This document shows positions 1 through 11,362 of a DNA stretch of 64,000 nucleotides, piece after piece. Each line of letters begins with the position of its first letter. Position 1 is the stretch's first letter. The notes beneath the pieces were generated by a model. The model saw only the letters and a list, made by a program, of their open reading frames with translations, did no database searches and was not told where the DNA came from. Made by a program: the position numbers and the translations under genes. Origin of the DNA: Pseudomonas argentinensis (lineage in GTDB: Bacteria; Pseudomonadota; Gammaproteobacteria; Pseudomonadales; Pseudomonadaceae); the NCBI RefSeq assembly GCF_001839655.2, contig NZ_CP056087.1:3720001-3784000 (forward strand), in the 5' to 3' direction.

Positions 1-94
1 CCGGAGACGACATCGACCTCTGCGTTACTCAGCTCTACGAATGGCGGCCCCGATGGCCGCCATTCGCTTTTATCGCCCAACCCAAAGAACGCCC

Positions 95-730
95 ATGCCG
101 CTCAGCCAAATCGAAATCGTCCACCAGGATGCCGCCCTGCTGGTGATCAACAAGCCCACCCTGCTGCTCTCGGTGCCCGGCCGCGCCGACGACAACAAGG
201 ATTGCCTGGTCACCCGCCTGCAGGAAAACGGATACCCCGAGGCGCGCATCGTGCACCGCCTGGACTGGGAAACCTCGGGGCTGATCGTGCTGGCCCGCGA
301 TGCCGACAGCCATCGCGAGCTGTCGCGCCAGTTTCACGACCGCGAGACCGAAAAGGCCTATACCGCGCTGTGCTGGGGCTCACCCGAGGGAGACAGCGGC
401 AGCATCGACCTGCCCCTGCGCTATGACCCGCCCACCAAGCCGCGCCACGTGGTCTGCCACGAGCACGGCAAGCACGCCCTGACCTTCTGGCGCGTGCTCG
501 AACGCCACCCTGAGCATGCCCGCGTCGAGCTGACGCCGATCACCGGCCGCTCCCACCAGTTGCGCGTGCATATGCTGTCCATCGGCCACCCGCTGCTCGG
601 CGATGGCCTCTACGCCCACGAACAGGCCCTGGCCGCCTACCCGCGCCTGTGCCTGCACGCCAGTATGCTCGGCCTGACCCATCCGCAAAGCGGCGAACGC
701 CTGCGCTTCGAGTGCCCGGCGCCGTTCTGA
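95..730 (+). CDS. rluA: RluA-type pseudouridine synthase
   Basis: This enzyme isomerises uridine to pseudouridine in structured RNA. E. coli RluA modifies 23S rRNA U746 and tRNA U32, and the length here (211 aa, against 219 in E. coli) and the lack of an S4 domain fit RluA rather than RluC or RluD. The catalytic motif HRLDWETSGL is present, with the catalytic Asp at about residue 57. The C-terminal GRSHQLRVHM and GHPLLGDGLY segments are typical of the family. I chose the ATG at 95 because it begins directly at the conserved N-terminus; an in-frame ATG at 41 would add 18 residues that are not family-like. It is a monocistronic cytosolic gene. The family is certain; the exact RNA target is inferred. 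Confidence 0.9.
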   Translation: MPLSQIEIVHQDAALLVINKPTLLLSVPGRADDNKDCLVTRLQENGYPEARIVHRLDWETSGLIVLARDADSHRELSRQFHDRETEKAYTALCWGSPEGDSGSIDLPLRYDPPTKPRHVVCHEHGKHALTFWRVLERHPEHARVELTPITGRSHQLRVHMLSIGHPLLGDGLYAHEQALAAYPRLCLHASMLGLTHPQSGERLRFECPAPF

Positions 731-745
731 ACGACTGAATCGTTC

Positions 746-817
746 CGTAGCCTGGGTAGAGCGCAGCGAAACCCGGGATTGCTCCTGGGTATTGCTAACG
801 CTCAACGCCAGGCTACG
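746..817. repeat. Intergenic palindromic repeat (GTAGCCTGG type)
   Basis: The segment starts with CGTAGCCTGGGT and ends with the inverted CCAGGCTACG, about 50 bases apart, with a shorter CCCGGG/CCTGGG pairing inside. It sits in the 231-base gap between rluA and the TonB receptor gene. Repeats of this look are common in Pseudomonas intergenic DNA. No second copy is visible in this window. Confidence 0.5.
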
Positions 818-961
818 GCTGACGGATTGCCAGATCCGCCATGGCAACCGCCGTCCCGATAAGCGACAATGCCGCCCCGCCAAGCGATGGCTGCCACGCA
901 GCCGATAAATCGTACGCACGCCGGATAGCCAACCGCCCACCTCTGCAACCAAGGAGTTTGC

Positions 962-3112
962 ATGGCCCTGCCCTGCCCGCGTTTTGCCCCGAGCCTGCTC
1001 GCCCTGGCGCTAAGCCCGACCTTTTGCTGGGCCGTCGACTCGGCCGTGGTGCTCGACGCCACCACCATCGAAGAACAGGCCGGCGACGGTTACCGGGCGC
1101 GCAGCGCCGCAGTGGGCGGCTTCAGCGAGGCCGAGCTGCTCGACACGCCAGCCTCGGTATCAGTGGTCAGCCGCCAGTTGATCGACGACCAGCAGGCGCG
1201 CCTGCTCAGCGACGTGCTGAAGAACGACGCCTCGGTGGGCGAGGCCTATGCGCCCATCGGCTACTACGAGAACTTCGTGGTGCGCGGCTTTTCCCTCAAC
1301 GCCGCCAACAGCTACCGGGTCAACGGCCGCAGCGTGGTGGGCGAGCAGAACGTGGCGCTGGAGAACAAGCAGCAGGTCGAGCTGCTCAAGGGGCTGTCCG
1401 GCCTGCAGAGCGGCGTGACCGAGCCGGGCGGGCTGATCAACTACGTGACCAAGCGCGCCGAGAATGTCCGCTCGCTGAGCGTGGCCAGCAACCAGGATGG
1501 CGAGCGCTACCTGGCTGCCGACCTCGGCCAGTGGTTCGGCGCCGAGCAGCAGGTAGGCGTGCGCCTGAACCTGGCCCACGAGGACATCCGCTCGTTCGTC
1601 GAACATGCCGATGGCAAGCGCGACTTCATGTCCCTGGCGCTGGACTGGAACATTTCCCCGGATGCCACCCTGCAGCTGGACGCCGAATACCAGACCCGCG
1701 AACAACCCTCGGTGGCGGGTTATCAGCTGCTCGGCGGCACCCAGGTGCCAAGCGGTGTCGACCGGGACAGACGCCTGGGCCATCAGAGTTGGTCAAAGCC
1801 CGTGGGCATCGATTCGCTGAACCTGGGCGGGCGCTTCGAGTACCGTTTCGATGACAGCTGGAAAGCCGCCATCGATGCCTCGCGCAGCGAAGTGGTGATC
1901 GACGATTACAGCAGCTTCCCCTACGGCTGCAGCCCGGCCTCCGGGTGTAGCGACTGGCTCACCCAGTTCAGCCCAGAGGGTGGCTACGACATCTACGATT
2001 ACCGCAGCCCGGATGACACTCGCCGACATGACGAACTGCAGGCCACCCTCAGCGGCGCCTTTGCCACCGGTGCAATCGGGCACGAGCTGACACTTGGCAG
2101 CAGCGCACTGCGCCGCACCGTGGATCGCCGCAGCTCGGTCAACGAATGGATCGGTACCGGCAATATCCATGAAGACCCAACCGACTTCGCCCCGACCGAT
2201 GTGCCGCTCAACCCCAAGCAACGTCGCCTGGACAGCCGCCAGTACGGCCTGTTCTTCAGCGACCGCATCAGCCTCGACGAACACTGGCAGATGCTGCTGG
2301 GTGGTCGCCAGGTGCGCCTGATCGAGGAAGCCTTCACCAGCAGCGGCGTCAGCGATCGCCGCACCCGGCGCAGTGAGTTCCTGCCCAACGCCGCGCTGCT
2401 TTATAAGCCCCAGGCGGACACCACCCTGTACCTGAGCTACAGCAAGGGCCTGTCCCTGGGCGGCGAGGCGCCCTGGTTCACCACCAACGAGGGCCAGACA
2501 CTCGCCCCCACCACATCCCGGCAACTGGAAGCCGGCTTCAAACGCGACTGGCAGGGCCTGAGCCTGGGCGCCGCGCTATTCCGCATCGACCAGGCGCTGC
2601 AATACAGCCGCCCGAACGACGACGGCTCGCTCACCTACGTGCAACAGGGCAAGCAGCGCAATATCGGCCTGGAGCTCTCCGCCAGCGGCCAGGCCAGCCG
2701 CAATCTGCAGCTGTCGGCCAGCACCGCGCTGATCCGCGCCCGGGCCATCGACAGCGGCACCGAAGCCTTCGAAGGCCACCAGGCGGTCAACGTACCCAGG
2801 CTGCGCGCCAGCCTGGCCGCCGATTATCAGATACCCGGCATCCAGGGCCTGTCACTGCTCGGCGGCCTGCAATACAGCGCCAGCAAGTACGCCAATCCGA
2901 GCGGCACGGTAAAGGTCGGCGACTACACGGTGTTCAACCTGGGCAGCCGCTACACCACGCACATAGAAGGCCATGAGACGGTGCTGCGCCTGAGCGTCGA
3001 CAACCTGTTCGACAAACGCTACTGGCGCGACACCGGCGCCTACCAGGGCGATGGCTACCTGTTCCCCGGTGACCCGCGTACGGCGCGGCTGTCTGCCACG
3101 GTGAGTTTTTAA
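962..3112 (+). CDS. TonB-dependent siderophore receptor
   Basis: This is an outer-membrane receptor that imports a ferric siderophore or similar ligand using TonB energy. The protein has 716 residues. It has a signal peptide (about residues 1-24), a plug domain (about 45-170, with TPASVSVVSRQLIDDQ and the VELLKGLSGLQSG stretch) and a 22-strand barrel ending in an aromatic residue (TVSF), as outer-membrane barrels do. Unlike many siderophore receptors it has no obvious N-terminal signalling (STN) extension, and no sigma/anti-sigma pair is adjacent. AAGGAG at 951-956 sets the ATG at 962. I see no convincing Fur box upstream. The ligand cannot be told from the sequence. Confidence 0.88.
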   Translation: MALPCPRFAPSLLALALSPTFCWAVDSAVVLDATTIEEQAGDGYRARSAAVGGFSEAELLDTPASVSVVSRQLIDDQQARLLSDVLKNDASVGEAYAPIGYYENFVVRGFSLNAANSYRVNGRSVVGEQNVALENKQQVELLKGLSGLQSGVTEPGGLINYVTKRAENVRSLSVASNQDGERYLAADLGQWFGAEQQVGVRLNLAHEDIRSFVEHADGKRDFMSLALDWNISPDATLQLDAEYQTREQPSVAGYQLLGGTQVPSGVDRDRRLGHQSWSKPVGIDSLNLGGRFEYRFDDSWKAAIDASRSEVVIDDYSSFPYGCSPASGCSDWLTQFSPEGGYDIYDYRSPDDTRRHDELQATLSGAFATGAIGHELTLGSSALRRTVDRRSSVNEWIGTGNIHEDPTDFAPTDVPLNPKQRRLDSRQYGLFFSDRISLDEHWQMLLGGRQVRLIEEAFTSSGVSDRRTRRSEFLPNAALLYKPQADTTLYLSYSKGLSLGGEAPWFTTNEGQTLAPTTSRQLEAGFKRDWQGLSLGAALFRIDQALQYSRPNDDGSLTYVQQGKQRNIGLELSASGQASRNLQLSASTALIRARAIDSGTEAFEGHQAVNVPRLRASLAADYQIPGIQGLSLLGGLQYSASKYANPSGTVKVGDYTVFNLGSRYTTHIEGHETVLRLSVDNLFDKRYWRDTGAYQGDGYLFPGDPRTARLSATVSF

Positions 3113-3188
3113 GAGGTGAGTCACGATCTGGAAACCCATGTACACATGGGCCAGGTGATGGGTAGAGGAGTGGCGGGAGCGGCCTTTC

Positions 3189-3265
3189 GTAGGGTGGACG
3201 ACGCTTCATCCGTCCACCATGCAACGATCGCAACGGTGGACAAAAAGAGCGTTGTCCACCCTACG
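3189..3265. repeat. Paired REP element (GTAG...CTAC, minimal BIME)
   Basis: Two head-to-head palindromes lie about 13 bases apart. The left one starts GTAGGGTGGAC and closes with GTCCACC; the right one opens with GGTGGAC and closes with GTCCACCCTAC. The outer GTAG/CTAC tetranucleotides next to a GC-rich hairpin are the hallmark of REP elements served by RAYT transposases. The same arrangement recurs at 38546-38621 and 42769-42860, and its halves bracket larger contents at 10422-11241 and 11865-12515. Confidence 0.8.
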
Positions 3266-3280
3266 CTGATCACCACACCC

Positions 3281-3346
3281 TGTGGGAACGAGCCATGCCG
3301 GTGATTTTCGCGGGCATGAACTAGGCGTCCCCGCCCGCTCCCACAG
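3281..3346. repeat. Second REP family (TGTGGGA...TCCCACA)
   Basis: An inverted pair TGTGGGA/TCCCACA encloses a second palindrome built on CATGCC/GGGCATG. A near copy in the same orientation lies at 42887-42955. In both places it directly follows a GTAG-type REP pair, so the two families form a compound unit. The 304-base gap between the TonB receptor and the phosphatase gene holds little else. Confidence 0.7.
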
Positions 3347-3416
3347 GCTCCTGCAGCCCCTAGGCACCCCAGCCCTGCCCCTCCAATCATCATCGACCAA
3401 CCTCGAGGACCCTCCC

Positions 3417-4250
3417 ATGCGTAGCGCTGCCCCCGCCCTGGTCATTGCCCTGCTCGGCACCCTGCTCACCGGCTGCCAGCAAACACCCAAGGGCCATGAC
3501 CAGCTCGATGCCGTGCTGTGGACCCAGACCGCCATCGAGCACGAGGTGCTCTACCAGCAGATCTACGCCGCCGCGACCCGCCAACTGCAGCCTGCTTTGG
3601 CCGACCCCGAATGGGACGCCCTCGCCCAGGCGCCGCGCGACCTCAGCGGCCTGCCGCCGGCGCTGATCGTCGATATCGACGAGACCCTGCTCGACAACAC
3701 TCCGGTGAACGCCAAGGCGGTGGTCGATGGCGGCGCCTACGACTATGCCGAGTGGTACCGCTGGGTGGAAAAGGCCGAGGCCCGCGCCCTGCCCGGCTCG
3801 GTGGCCTTCATGCAGGCGGCCGCCCGGCTGGGCGTCACCCCCTACTACCTGACCAACCGCGAACCGGGGCAGGAAACCGACACCCTGCGCAACCTGCGTC
3901 AGGCCGGCTTTCCCATCAGTGATGTCGGGCAGATCCTCACCGCTGGCATGGCCATTGGCGGTTGCCAGCAAGCGGGCTCGGACAAGACCTGCCGCCGCCA
4001 GTGGGTGGGCGAGCGCGCGCGGGTGCTGCTGATGGTGGGCGACAGCTACGGCGACTTCATTGCCGCGCCCAATCGCCTGGACGCGCAGCGCCAGGCCGCG
4101 GCGCCGTACCTGGCATGGTTCGGCCAACGCTGGTTCCTGCTGCCCAACCCCACCTATGGGAGTTGGTACACCGCGCCCTATCAGGACCGCGACGAATTGC
4201 CCGATGCCCGCAAGCGGGCACTCAAGCACGAGGCGCTGATTCTGCCGTAA
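3417..4250 (+). CDS. Lipoprotein acid phosphatase, e(P4) / HAD IIIB family
   Basis: This is a membrane-anchored phosphatase that removes phosphate from nucleoside monophosphates or other phosphomonoesters outside the cytoplasm, like the Haemophilus e(P4) family. The 277-residue protein opens with a signal peptide and a lipobox (LLTGC, Cys20). The HAD nucleophile motif is DIDET (Asp86 and Asp88, where Asp88 would be the acid/base). The late motif GDSYGDF (Asp209, Asp213) supplies Mg ligands, and the Thr/Ser motif YYLTNR lies between them. The ATG at 3417 is preceded by GAGG and starts directly at the signal peptide; the longer upstream reading is intergenic repeat DNA. It appears to be transcribed alone. 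The physiological substrate is unknown. Confidence 0.87.
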   Translation: MRSAAPALVIALLGTLLTGCQQTPKGHDQLDAVLWTQTAIEHEVLYQQIYAAATRQLQPALADPEWDALAQAPRDLSGLPPALIVDIDETLLDNTPVNAKAVVDGGAYDYAEWYRWVEKAEARALPGSVAFMQAAARLGVTPYYLTNREPGQETDTLRNLRQAGFPISDVGQILTAGMAIGGCQQAGSDKTCRRQWVGERARVLLMVGDSYGDFIAAPNRLDAQRQAAAPYLAWFGQRWFLLPNPTYGSWYTAPYQDRDELPDARKRALKHEALILP

Positions 4251-4490
4251 ATCGCCAGGCAAACCGCCAGGTGACGCCGGCGCAACCCAGGCCCGCGGGC
4301 ATCTGCATATTGCAGGCCACAACTCAGCGAGAAACCCTACATATTGTGTTTTGCTGACGAAGTGAAAACCGCGCGCCCAGCGGCGAAAAAAAACTGCCTG
4401 CGGCAAGCGGCCGCCCGGCCAAATCACAACCCCTGGCACCGCCAGCAACCATGGGCATTTGCGCCACTTACCCCGGACTAACCCACAGAT

Positions 4491-4499
4491 TTATCCACA
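4491..4499 (+). promoter_or_regulatory. DnaA box upstream of nrdA
   Basis: TTATCCACA is a perfect DnaA-box 9-mer. A weaker neighbour (ACCCACAGA) lies about 10 bases upstream. DnaA control of nrdAB is established in E. coli. A role here is inferred from position only. Confidence 0.6.
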
Positions 4500-4529
4500 G
4501 CCTGCAGGGCTTGCCTTACGGCCCTTACC

Positions 4530-4574
4530 GCACTATCTTGTATCCCCAGTTCGCCAAACCCCTATATGTTGGGT
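4530..4574. promoter_or_regulatory. Pair of NrdR-like boxes
   Basis: The site at 4559-4574 matches the NrdR consensus ACACTATATATTGTGT at about 12 of 16 positions (core CTATATGTTG). A weaker match lies at 4530-4545 (core CACTATCTTG). The start-to-start spacing is 29 bases; tandem NrdR boxes are usually spaced by close to whole helical turns (about 31), so this is slightly short. NrdR represses ribonucleotide reductase operons in most bacteria. Confidence 0.45.
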
Positions 4575-4994
4575 TTCTGGCACAAACGGACCCAAGCACA
4601 AATGCGCTGAAAAAGTCCATGCCCAGCGCGGTTTCGGTGCACTGAAATGTGAGTCGATACCGCGCTCCGGCGTAAATAGCTACATCGGCATTGAACGATT
4701 CGCCTCGTTTGGCCACTACTAGGACACCGCTCGCCGCGCTTGCACCGGCAACACTACATGTAGTGGCCGCGCACAGCAGGAAGCACCAGTAAACGCCAGG
4801 GACGAAGCGTTCCGGCATCGAACAGTACCGACCGCCGTCGAGCAGCGCCTCGACCGGTCCATCACCGCCTTTTTGCAACACCCTGCTGCCTCCCGTGCAG
4901 GCGCAGGCTTTGTCGATTGGGATGAACGCCAGGTACCACGTCGATCAGCGACACAAGCTTCGCCCTGAAAATTTCATTGATCATGGAGACCTTC

Positions 4995-7904
<2,910 letters not shown>

Positions 7905-7910
7905 CGCAGC

Positions 7911-8050
7911 CGTAAGCTGCAAGCGGTCAGCGCCAAGCTGACCGCACAACATGGCCGACCGTGTGCTGCTCGCGGGGATGGAACCGCCCTCCCCGCCACC
8001 ACCCAACCACTTGCAGCTTGAAGCTCAGAGCTTGAAGCTGCTCCTCAAAG
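7911..8050. repeat. Dispersed repeat of AGCTTGAAGC/GCTGCAAGC type in the nrdA-nrdB gap
   Basis: The gap contains GTAAGCTGCAAGC on the left and the inverted CTTGCAGCTTGAAGC on the right, the latter followed by a second CAGAGCTTGAAGCTG unit. Between them, GCGGTCAG and CTGACCGC form a local hairpin. Similar units recur at 36303-36430. Such repeats are common in Pseudomonas intergenic DNA. Lying within an operon, it could affect mRNA stability or the NrdA:NrdB ratio. Confidence 0.6.
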
Positions 8051-8061
8051 GAGCCCCCCTC

Positions 8062-9324
8062 ATGCTGAGCTGGGATGAATTCGACAAGGAAGACGGCGCC
8101 GAAGCCGCCTCCCCCGCCAAGAACACCGCTGCACAGGCCCAGGCCGGTGCCGACATGAGCCTGGAGAAACTCAACCAGGTCGGCGGCAACGCCGCCCTCG
8201 AAGCCCGCGCCGTCGACGCCAACGACTCCGCCGCCGTAGCCCGCGCCAAACAAGCCCTCAACGACCTCGACATCCAGGAAGGCCTGGACGAGCTCGAAGG
8301 CAGCTCCGCGCGCGTGGAAGTCGGCGACAAGCAGATGATCAACGCCCGCGCCGACCTCAACCAGCTCGTACCCTTCAAGTACGACTGGGCCTGGCAGAAG
8401 TATCTGGATGGTTGCGCCAACCACTGGATGCCCCAGGAAGTGAACATGACCGCGGACATCGCCCTGTGGAAGTCCGCCGACGGCCTGACCGAAGACGAGC
8501 GCCGCATCGTCAAGCGCAACCTGGGCTTCTTCTCCACCGCCGACAGCCTGGTCGCCAACAACCTGGTACTGGCCGTGTACCGCCTGATCACCAACCCCGA
8601 GTGCCGCCAGTACATCCTGCGCCAGGCCTTCGAGGAAGCGATCCACACCCACGCCTACCAGTACTGCATCGAATCGCTGGGCATGGATGAAGGCGAGATC
8701 TTCAACATGTACCACGAGATCCCGAGCGTCGCGAAGAAAGCCTCCTGGGGCCTCAAGTACACCCGCTCGATCTCCGATCCCAAGTTCGAAACCGGCACCC
8801 CGGAAACCGACCGCCAGTTCCTCAAGAACCTGATCGCCTACTACTGCGTACTCGAAGGTATCTTCTTCTACTGCGGCTTCACCCAGATCCTCTCCATGGG
8901 CCGCCGCAACAAGATGACCGGCACCGCCGAGCAGTTCCAGTACATCCTGCGTGACGAGTCCATGCACCTGAACTTCGGTATCGACATGATCAACCAGATC
9001 AAGATCGAGAACCCGAGCCTGTGGGACGCCACCATGAAGGACGAGGCGACCCAGATGATCCTGCAGGGCGCCCAGCTGGAAATCGAATACGCACGCGACA
9101 CCATGCCCCGCGGCGTACTGGGCATGAACGCGGCGATGATGGAGGATTACCTCAAATTCATCGCCAACCGCCGCCTGACCCAGATCGGCCTGAAAGAAGA
9201 ATACCCAGGCACCACCAACCCGTTCCCGTGGATGAGCGAAATCATGGACCTCAAGAAGGAGAAGAACTTCTTCGAGACCCGCGTGATCGAGTATCAGACT
9301 GGTGGGGCGTTGAGCTGGGATTGA
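8062..9324 (+). CDS. nrdB: Class Ia ribonucleoside-diphosphate reductase, beta subunit
   Basis: NrdB carries the diiron centre and tyrosyl radical needed by NrdA. The protein has 420 residues and starts [10 protein letters not shown]. It has an Ala-rich linker of about 75 residues before the ferritin-like core. The core shows the iron-ligand helices, for example [15 protein letters not shown] and the [13 protein letters not shown] stretch. The C-terminus ([13 protein letters not shown]) is the peptide that docks into NrdA. AAAGGAG ends nine to ten bases before the ATG at 8062; the longer upstream reading would cover the intergenic repeat. It follows nrdA as the second gene of the operon. Confidence 0.96.
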   Translation: MLSWDEFDKEDGAEAASPAKNTAAQAQAGADMSLEKLNQVGGNAALEARAVDANDSAAVARAKQALNDLDIQEGLDELEGSSARVEVGDKQMINARADLNQLVPFKYDWAWQKYLDGCANHWMPQEVNMTADIALWKSADGLTEDERRIVKRNLGFFSTADSLVANNLVLAVYRLITNPECRQYILRQAFEEAIHTHAYQYCIESLGMDEGEIFNMYHEIPSVAKKASWGLKYTRSISDPKFETGTPETDRQFLKNLIAYYCVLEGIFFYCGFTQILSMGRRNKMTGTAEQFQYILRDESMHLNFGIDMINQIKIENPSLWDATMKDEATQMILQGAQLEIEYARDTMPRGVLGMNAAMMEDYLKFIANRRLTQIGLKEEYPGTTNPFPWMSEIMDLKKEKNFFETRVIEYQTGGALSWD

Positions 9325-9418
9325 TAAGCCTTAGCCACAGCAGTTGGAGACAATTCCTGCTCCAACTGCTGGCTTCGTATTGCAAAAAATCAGTTATAAG
9401 TAGAAAGGGAATTCTAAA

Positions 9419-10402
9419 TTGATCATTGAGAAACTTTCTGAGAAATTTTCAAGAACGCTAGACAGTATAGAGCAAGAAGAAAGTTTTCTAGACCTTATAA
9501 AGGCTCTCACCGAATTCCATAGAGACTTCAACAAATATCTGCTGAAAGTACTATCAAAGTCTGGCAATCCAAATGAAGTAAACAGCACAGCCAGCTCAGT
9601 GCAAAGCCAGATAACAAGCGAAGTAAGCTCTGCCGTTCGCGCCGCACGAACAAGTACAATCGTCGTATCAGCAAATCGCATAAAAAATCTAACAGAAAAC
9701 ATAGAAAGCAAGCCATTTCAAACCGCGACCATAGCAGCAGAAAACTTTATTGATGCTTTTGATAGCTACATACACACCAAAGATATATCAAACTGCATAG
9801 ATCTTGTAATTGCTGGCAGAGATCTAAACCTTGCATTACACCAAATCCGCCTAGTAAAAAACGTCATTGAGCCATCACAGGGAAATCAATCAAACCCTAG
9901 CATCAGGATTTATATTCCTGGTGAAACAGATCTTGAAGACTTCTCAACCAAACTTCTGTCACTAACAAGAATTATTGAGACCTGCTGCAACATGCTAGAC
10001 ATGAGCATGACTGAAGCCGGCGTTACGATAGAAAAAATTGAATCCGGCAGTTTCTTTGCCAAAATATCCGCTAACCCGCTAGTCGTCGCAATAGCAACAA
10101 TAATAATCAGCCAAGGCTCAGAGTACTTCTTTAGTCAAATCCGACAACCTAACGAGGCCATAGAAATCCGTGAGAATTCGGATACGCTAGCAAGTCTTCT
10201 AAAAATCAGAGAAGTACTTAATGCTAATGGCATACCCACAGCCGAAATGGATGAGACAATCAAAAGCGCAGCACTTTCAATGGCAAAACAGCTAAACAAA
10301 CTGGTTGGCCACTCTCAATCTATAGAAATCAACGACGAGATCTTCAAAACTCCAGAGTCACGATTAATTACAAGTTCAACACCGACAGAGCAGCCTAATT
10401 AA
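9419..10402 (+). CDS. AT-rich orphan protein with a C-terminal hydrophobic segment
   Basis: I do not recognise this 327-residue protein. Residues 1-110 are polar and probably helical or coiled coil. A middle part (about 120-205) precedes the conserved-looking motif VTIEKIESGSFFAKI (203-216), followed by a single hydrophobic stretch (219-231) that could be a membrane anchor, then a helical tail. The start is probably TTG at 9419, eight bases after AGAAAGGGA; no ATG is better placed. Codon use is strikingly AT-rich (ATA, AAA, ACA and CTA are common), unlike every flanking gene, so it was probably acquired recently. It follows nrdB by 94 bases and is followed by REP elements. An E-x-GS motif before a hydrophobic helix faintly recalls defence-associated effectors, but this is not evidence of function. 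Confidence 0.75.
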   Translation: MIIEKLSEKFSRTLDSIEQEESFLDLIKALTEFHRDFNKYLLKVLSKSGNPNEVNSTASSVQSQITSEVSSAVRAARTSTIVVSANRIKNLTENIESKPFQTATIAAENFIDAFDSYIHTKDISNCIDLVIAGRDLNLALHQIRLVKNVIEPSQGNQSNPSIRIYIPGETDLEDFSTKLLSLTRIIETCCNMLDMSMTEAGVTIEKIESGSFFAKISANPLVVAIATIIISQGSEYFFSQIRQPNEAIEIRENSDTLASLLKIREVLNANGIPTAEMDETIKSAALSMAKQLNKLVGHSQSIEINDEIFKTPESRLITSSTPTEQPN

Positions 10403-10421
10403 CTTCATCAGTTCTCAGCGA

Positions 10422-10466
10422 GTAAGGTGGACAACGCGAAGCTTGTCCACCCTGGTTCAGGCAACA
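10422..10466. repeat. Left-type GTAG REP element bracketing the large palindrome
   Basis: This 45-base element has GGTGGAC and GTCCACC arms around AACGCGAAGCTT, followed by GGTTCAGGCAACA. It matches the element at 11865-11909 over its full length with about two differences, one of which turns the leading GTAG into GTAA. Together with the right-type element at 11211-11241 it brackets the palindromic block. Confidence 0.8.
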
Positions 10467-10519
10467 GAAAAAGGGGACAAGAAAAAGAGATTTATTTTCT
10501 CCGTCGCCCTCTTTTACTG

Positions 10520-11150
10520 GTTTCGCCCTTACGGCGAGTCACTTGACTCGCTTCGCTCGCCCTTCGGGCCAGCCTTCGGCTGTTACTCCGCTGCGCTCCG
10601 TTTCTCTTTACTCGCGCAGAAAGTAACCAAAGAGAAAGCGCGCCCGGCATCCGGGTTTCGCTACGCTCAACTCCTCTCGCTCCGGCACTGTTCCGAGGGT
10701 CGTCGCGAAGGGCCATCCCTGGCCCATCACTCCTCGTTTGGCATCCATGCCAAACGCCGCTCTCCACAGCACCTCCACTCGGCCTCCTGACGGGATTCGG
10801 GGATCGCGGCGCTTGAACGTTTTGTGGAAGACGGAGCAAAAGCAAAGGCAAAACGAGAGCATCGCGGCGTTAGCCGCGATGCTCTCGTTTTGTTTGATGC
10901 TGGAACACAGATATCACAGGCGACGCCAAACGCCCCGTCAGGAGGCCGAGTGGAATCGTTGTGGAGGGGGTTGAGCGGCATGGATGCCGCGAGAGCCGCG
11001 ATGGGCCAGGGATGGCCCTTCGCGGCGTGCCCCTGGAACGACGATGGAGCGAGGGAACCCGACGAAGTCGGGCCGGATGCCAGGGGCAAGCCTTTTTGCT
11101 TACTTTTGGGGCGTTTGCCAAAAGTGAGCCGCCGTAAGGGCGGAACCATT
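10520..11150. repeat. About 630-base imperfect palindrome without a gene
   Basis: Two arms of roughly 250-300 bases (about 10520-10800 and 10915-11150) are inverted, diverged copies of each other. Examples are CGCCCTTACGGCG near 10525 against CCGCCGTAAGGGCGG near 11130, CCATCCCTGGCCCATC near 10715 against GATGGGCCAGGGATGG near 11000, and CGGCCTCCTGACGGG near 10780 against CCCGTCAGGAGGCCGAG near 10940. The centre is the perfect hairpin at 10849-10892. The overlapping ORFs in all frames are by-products of the repeat. Single-arm sequences of this look (arms rich in CTTCGCTCGCCCTTCGGG-like tracts) occur in Pseudomonas genomes. No coding function is apparent. Confidence 0.8.
10849..10892. other. 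Perfect 20-bp stem, 4-base loop at the palindrome centre
   Basis: CAAAACGAGAGCATCGCGGC (10849-10868), the loop GTTA, then its exact complement (10873-10892). The right arm ends in a short T-run, so it could also act as a bidirectional transcription terminator. It is the only perfectly paired part of the larger structure, which suggests it is maintained or very recent. Confidence 0.75.
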
Positions 11151-11210
11151 ATTGGCAACGACACAAAAGCGGCGAGTTCATGCCGTACGTGTTCGTCCCA
11201 CCACCGCAAT

Positions 11211-11241
11211 GGTGGATGAAAAGAGCGTCATCCACCCTACG
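11211..11241. repeat. Right-type GTAG REP element (ends CTACG)
   Basis: This 31-base element has GGTGGATGA and TCATCCACC arms and ends CCCTACG, the complement of the leading GTAG. It is identical to the element at 12485-12515. It closes the palindromic block opened at 10422. Confidence 0.8.
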
Positions 11242-11362
11242 CCCGGACACATTGACCATCCACAATTACATCCCTACCCTGAGCCACAGCGCCTAAGAAA
11301 CGCTTCACGCAGCGGCAATACTGCTCCCGAAAGCAGCGGTATATTCCATTGAGGTAATGGAT

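Larger units (their letters stand above)
4251..4994 (+). promoter_or_regulatory. Long nrdA upstream regulatory region
   Basis: The 744 bases hold no credible gene; the short ORFs here have no family features. They contain a DnaA box (4491-4499) and a pair of NrdR-like sites (4530-4574), described separately. The remaining stretch from 4575 to 4984 is a plausible long 5' leader, but I see no recognisable riboswitch fold in it. GGAG at 4985-4988 is the ribosome binding site for nrdA. Confidence 0.5.

Noticed and set aside
830..930. A GATAAGCGACAATG stretch as a possible Fur box before the first TonB receptor
   Set aside because: Only the first half resembles the consensus, and the second half does not match.
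10443..11219. Several 80-160-codon frames on both strands inside the palindrome
   Set aside because: They follow from the repeat arms, overlap each other in all frames, and show no protein family features.
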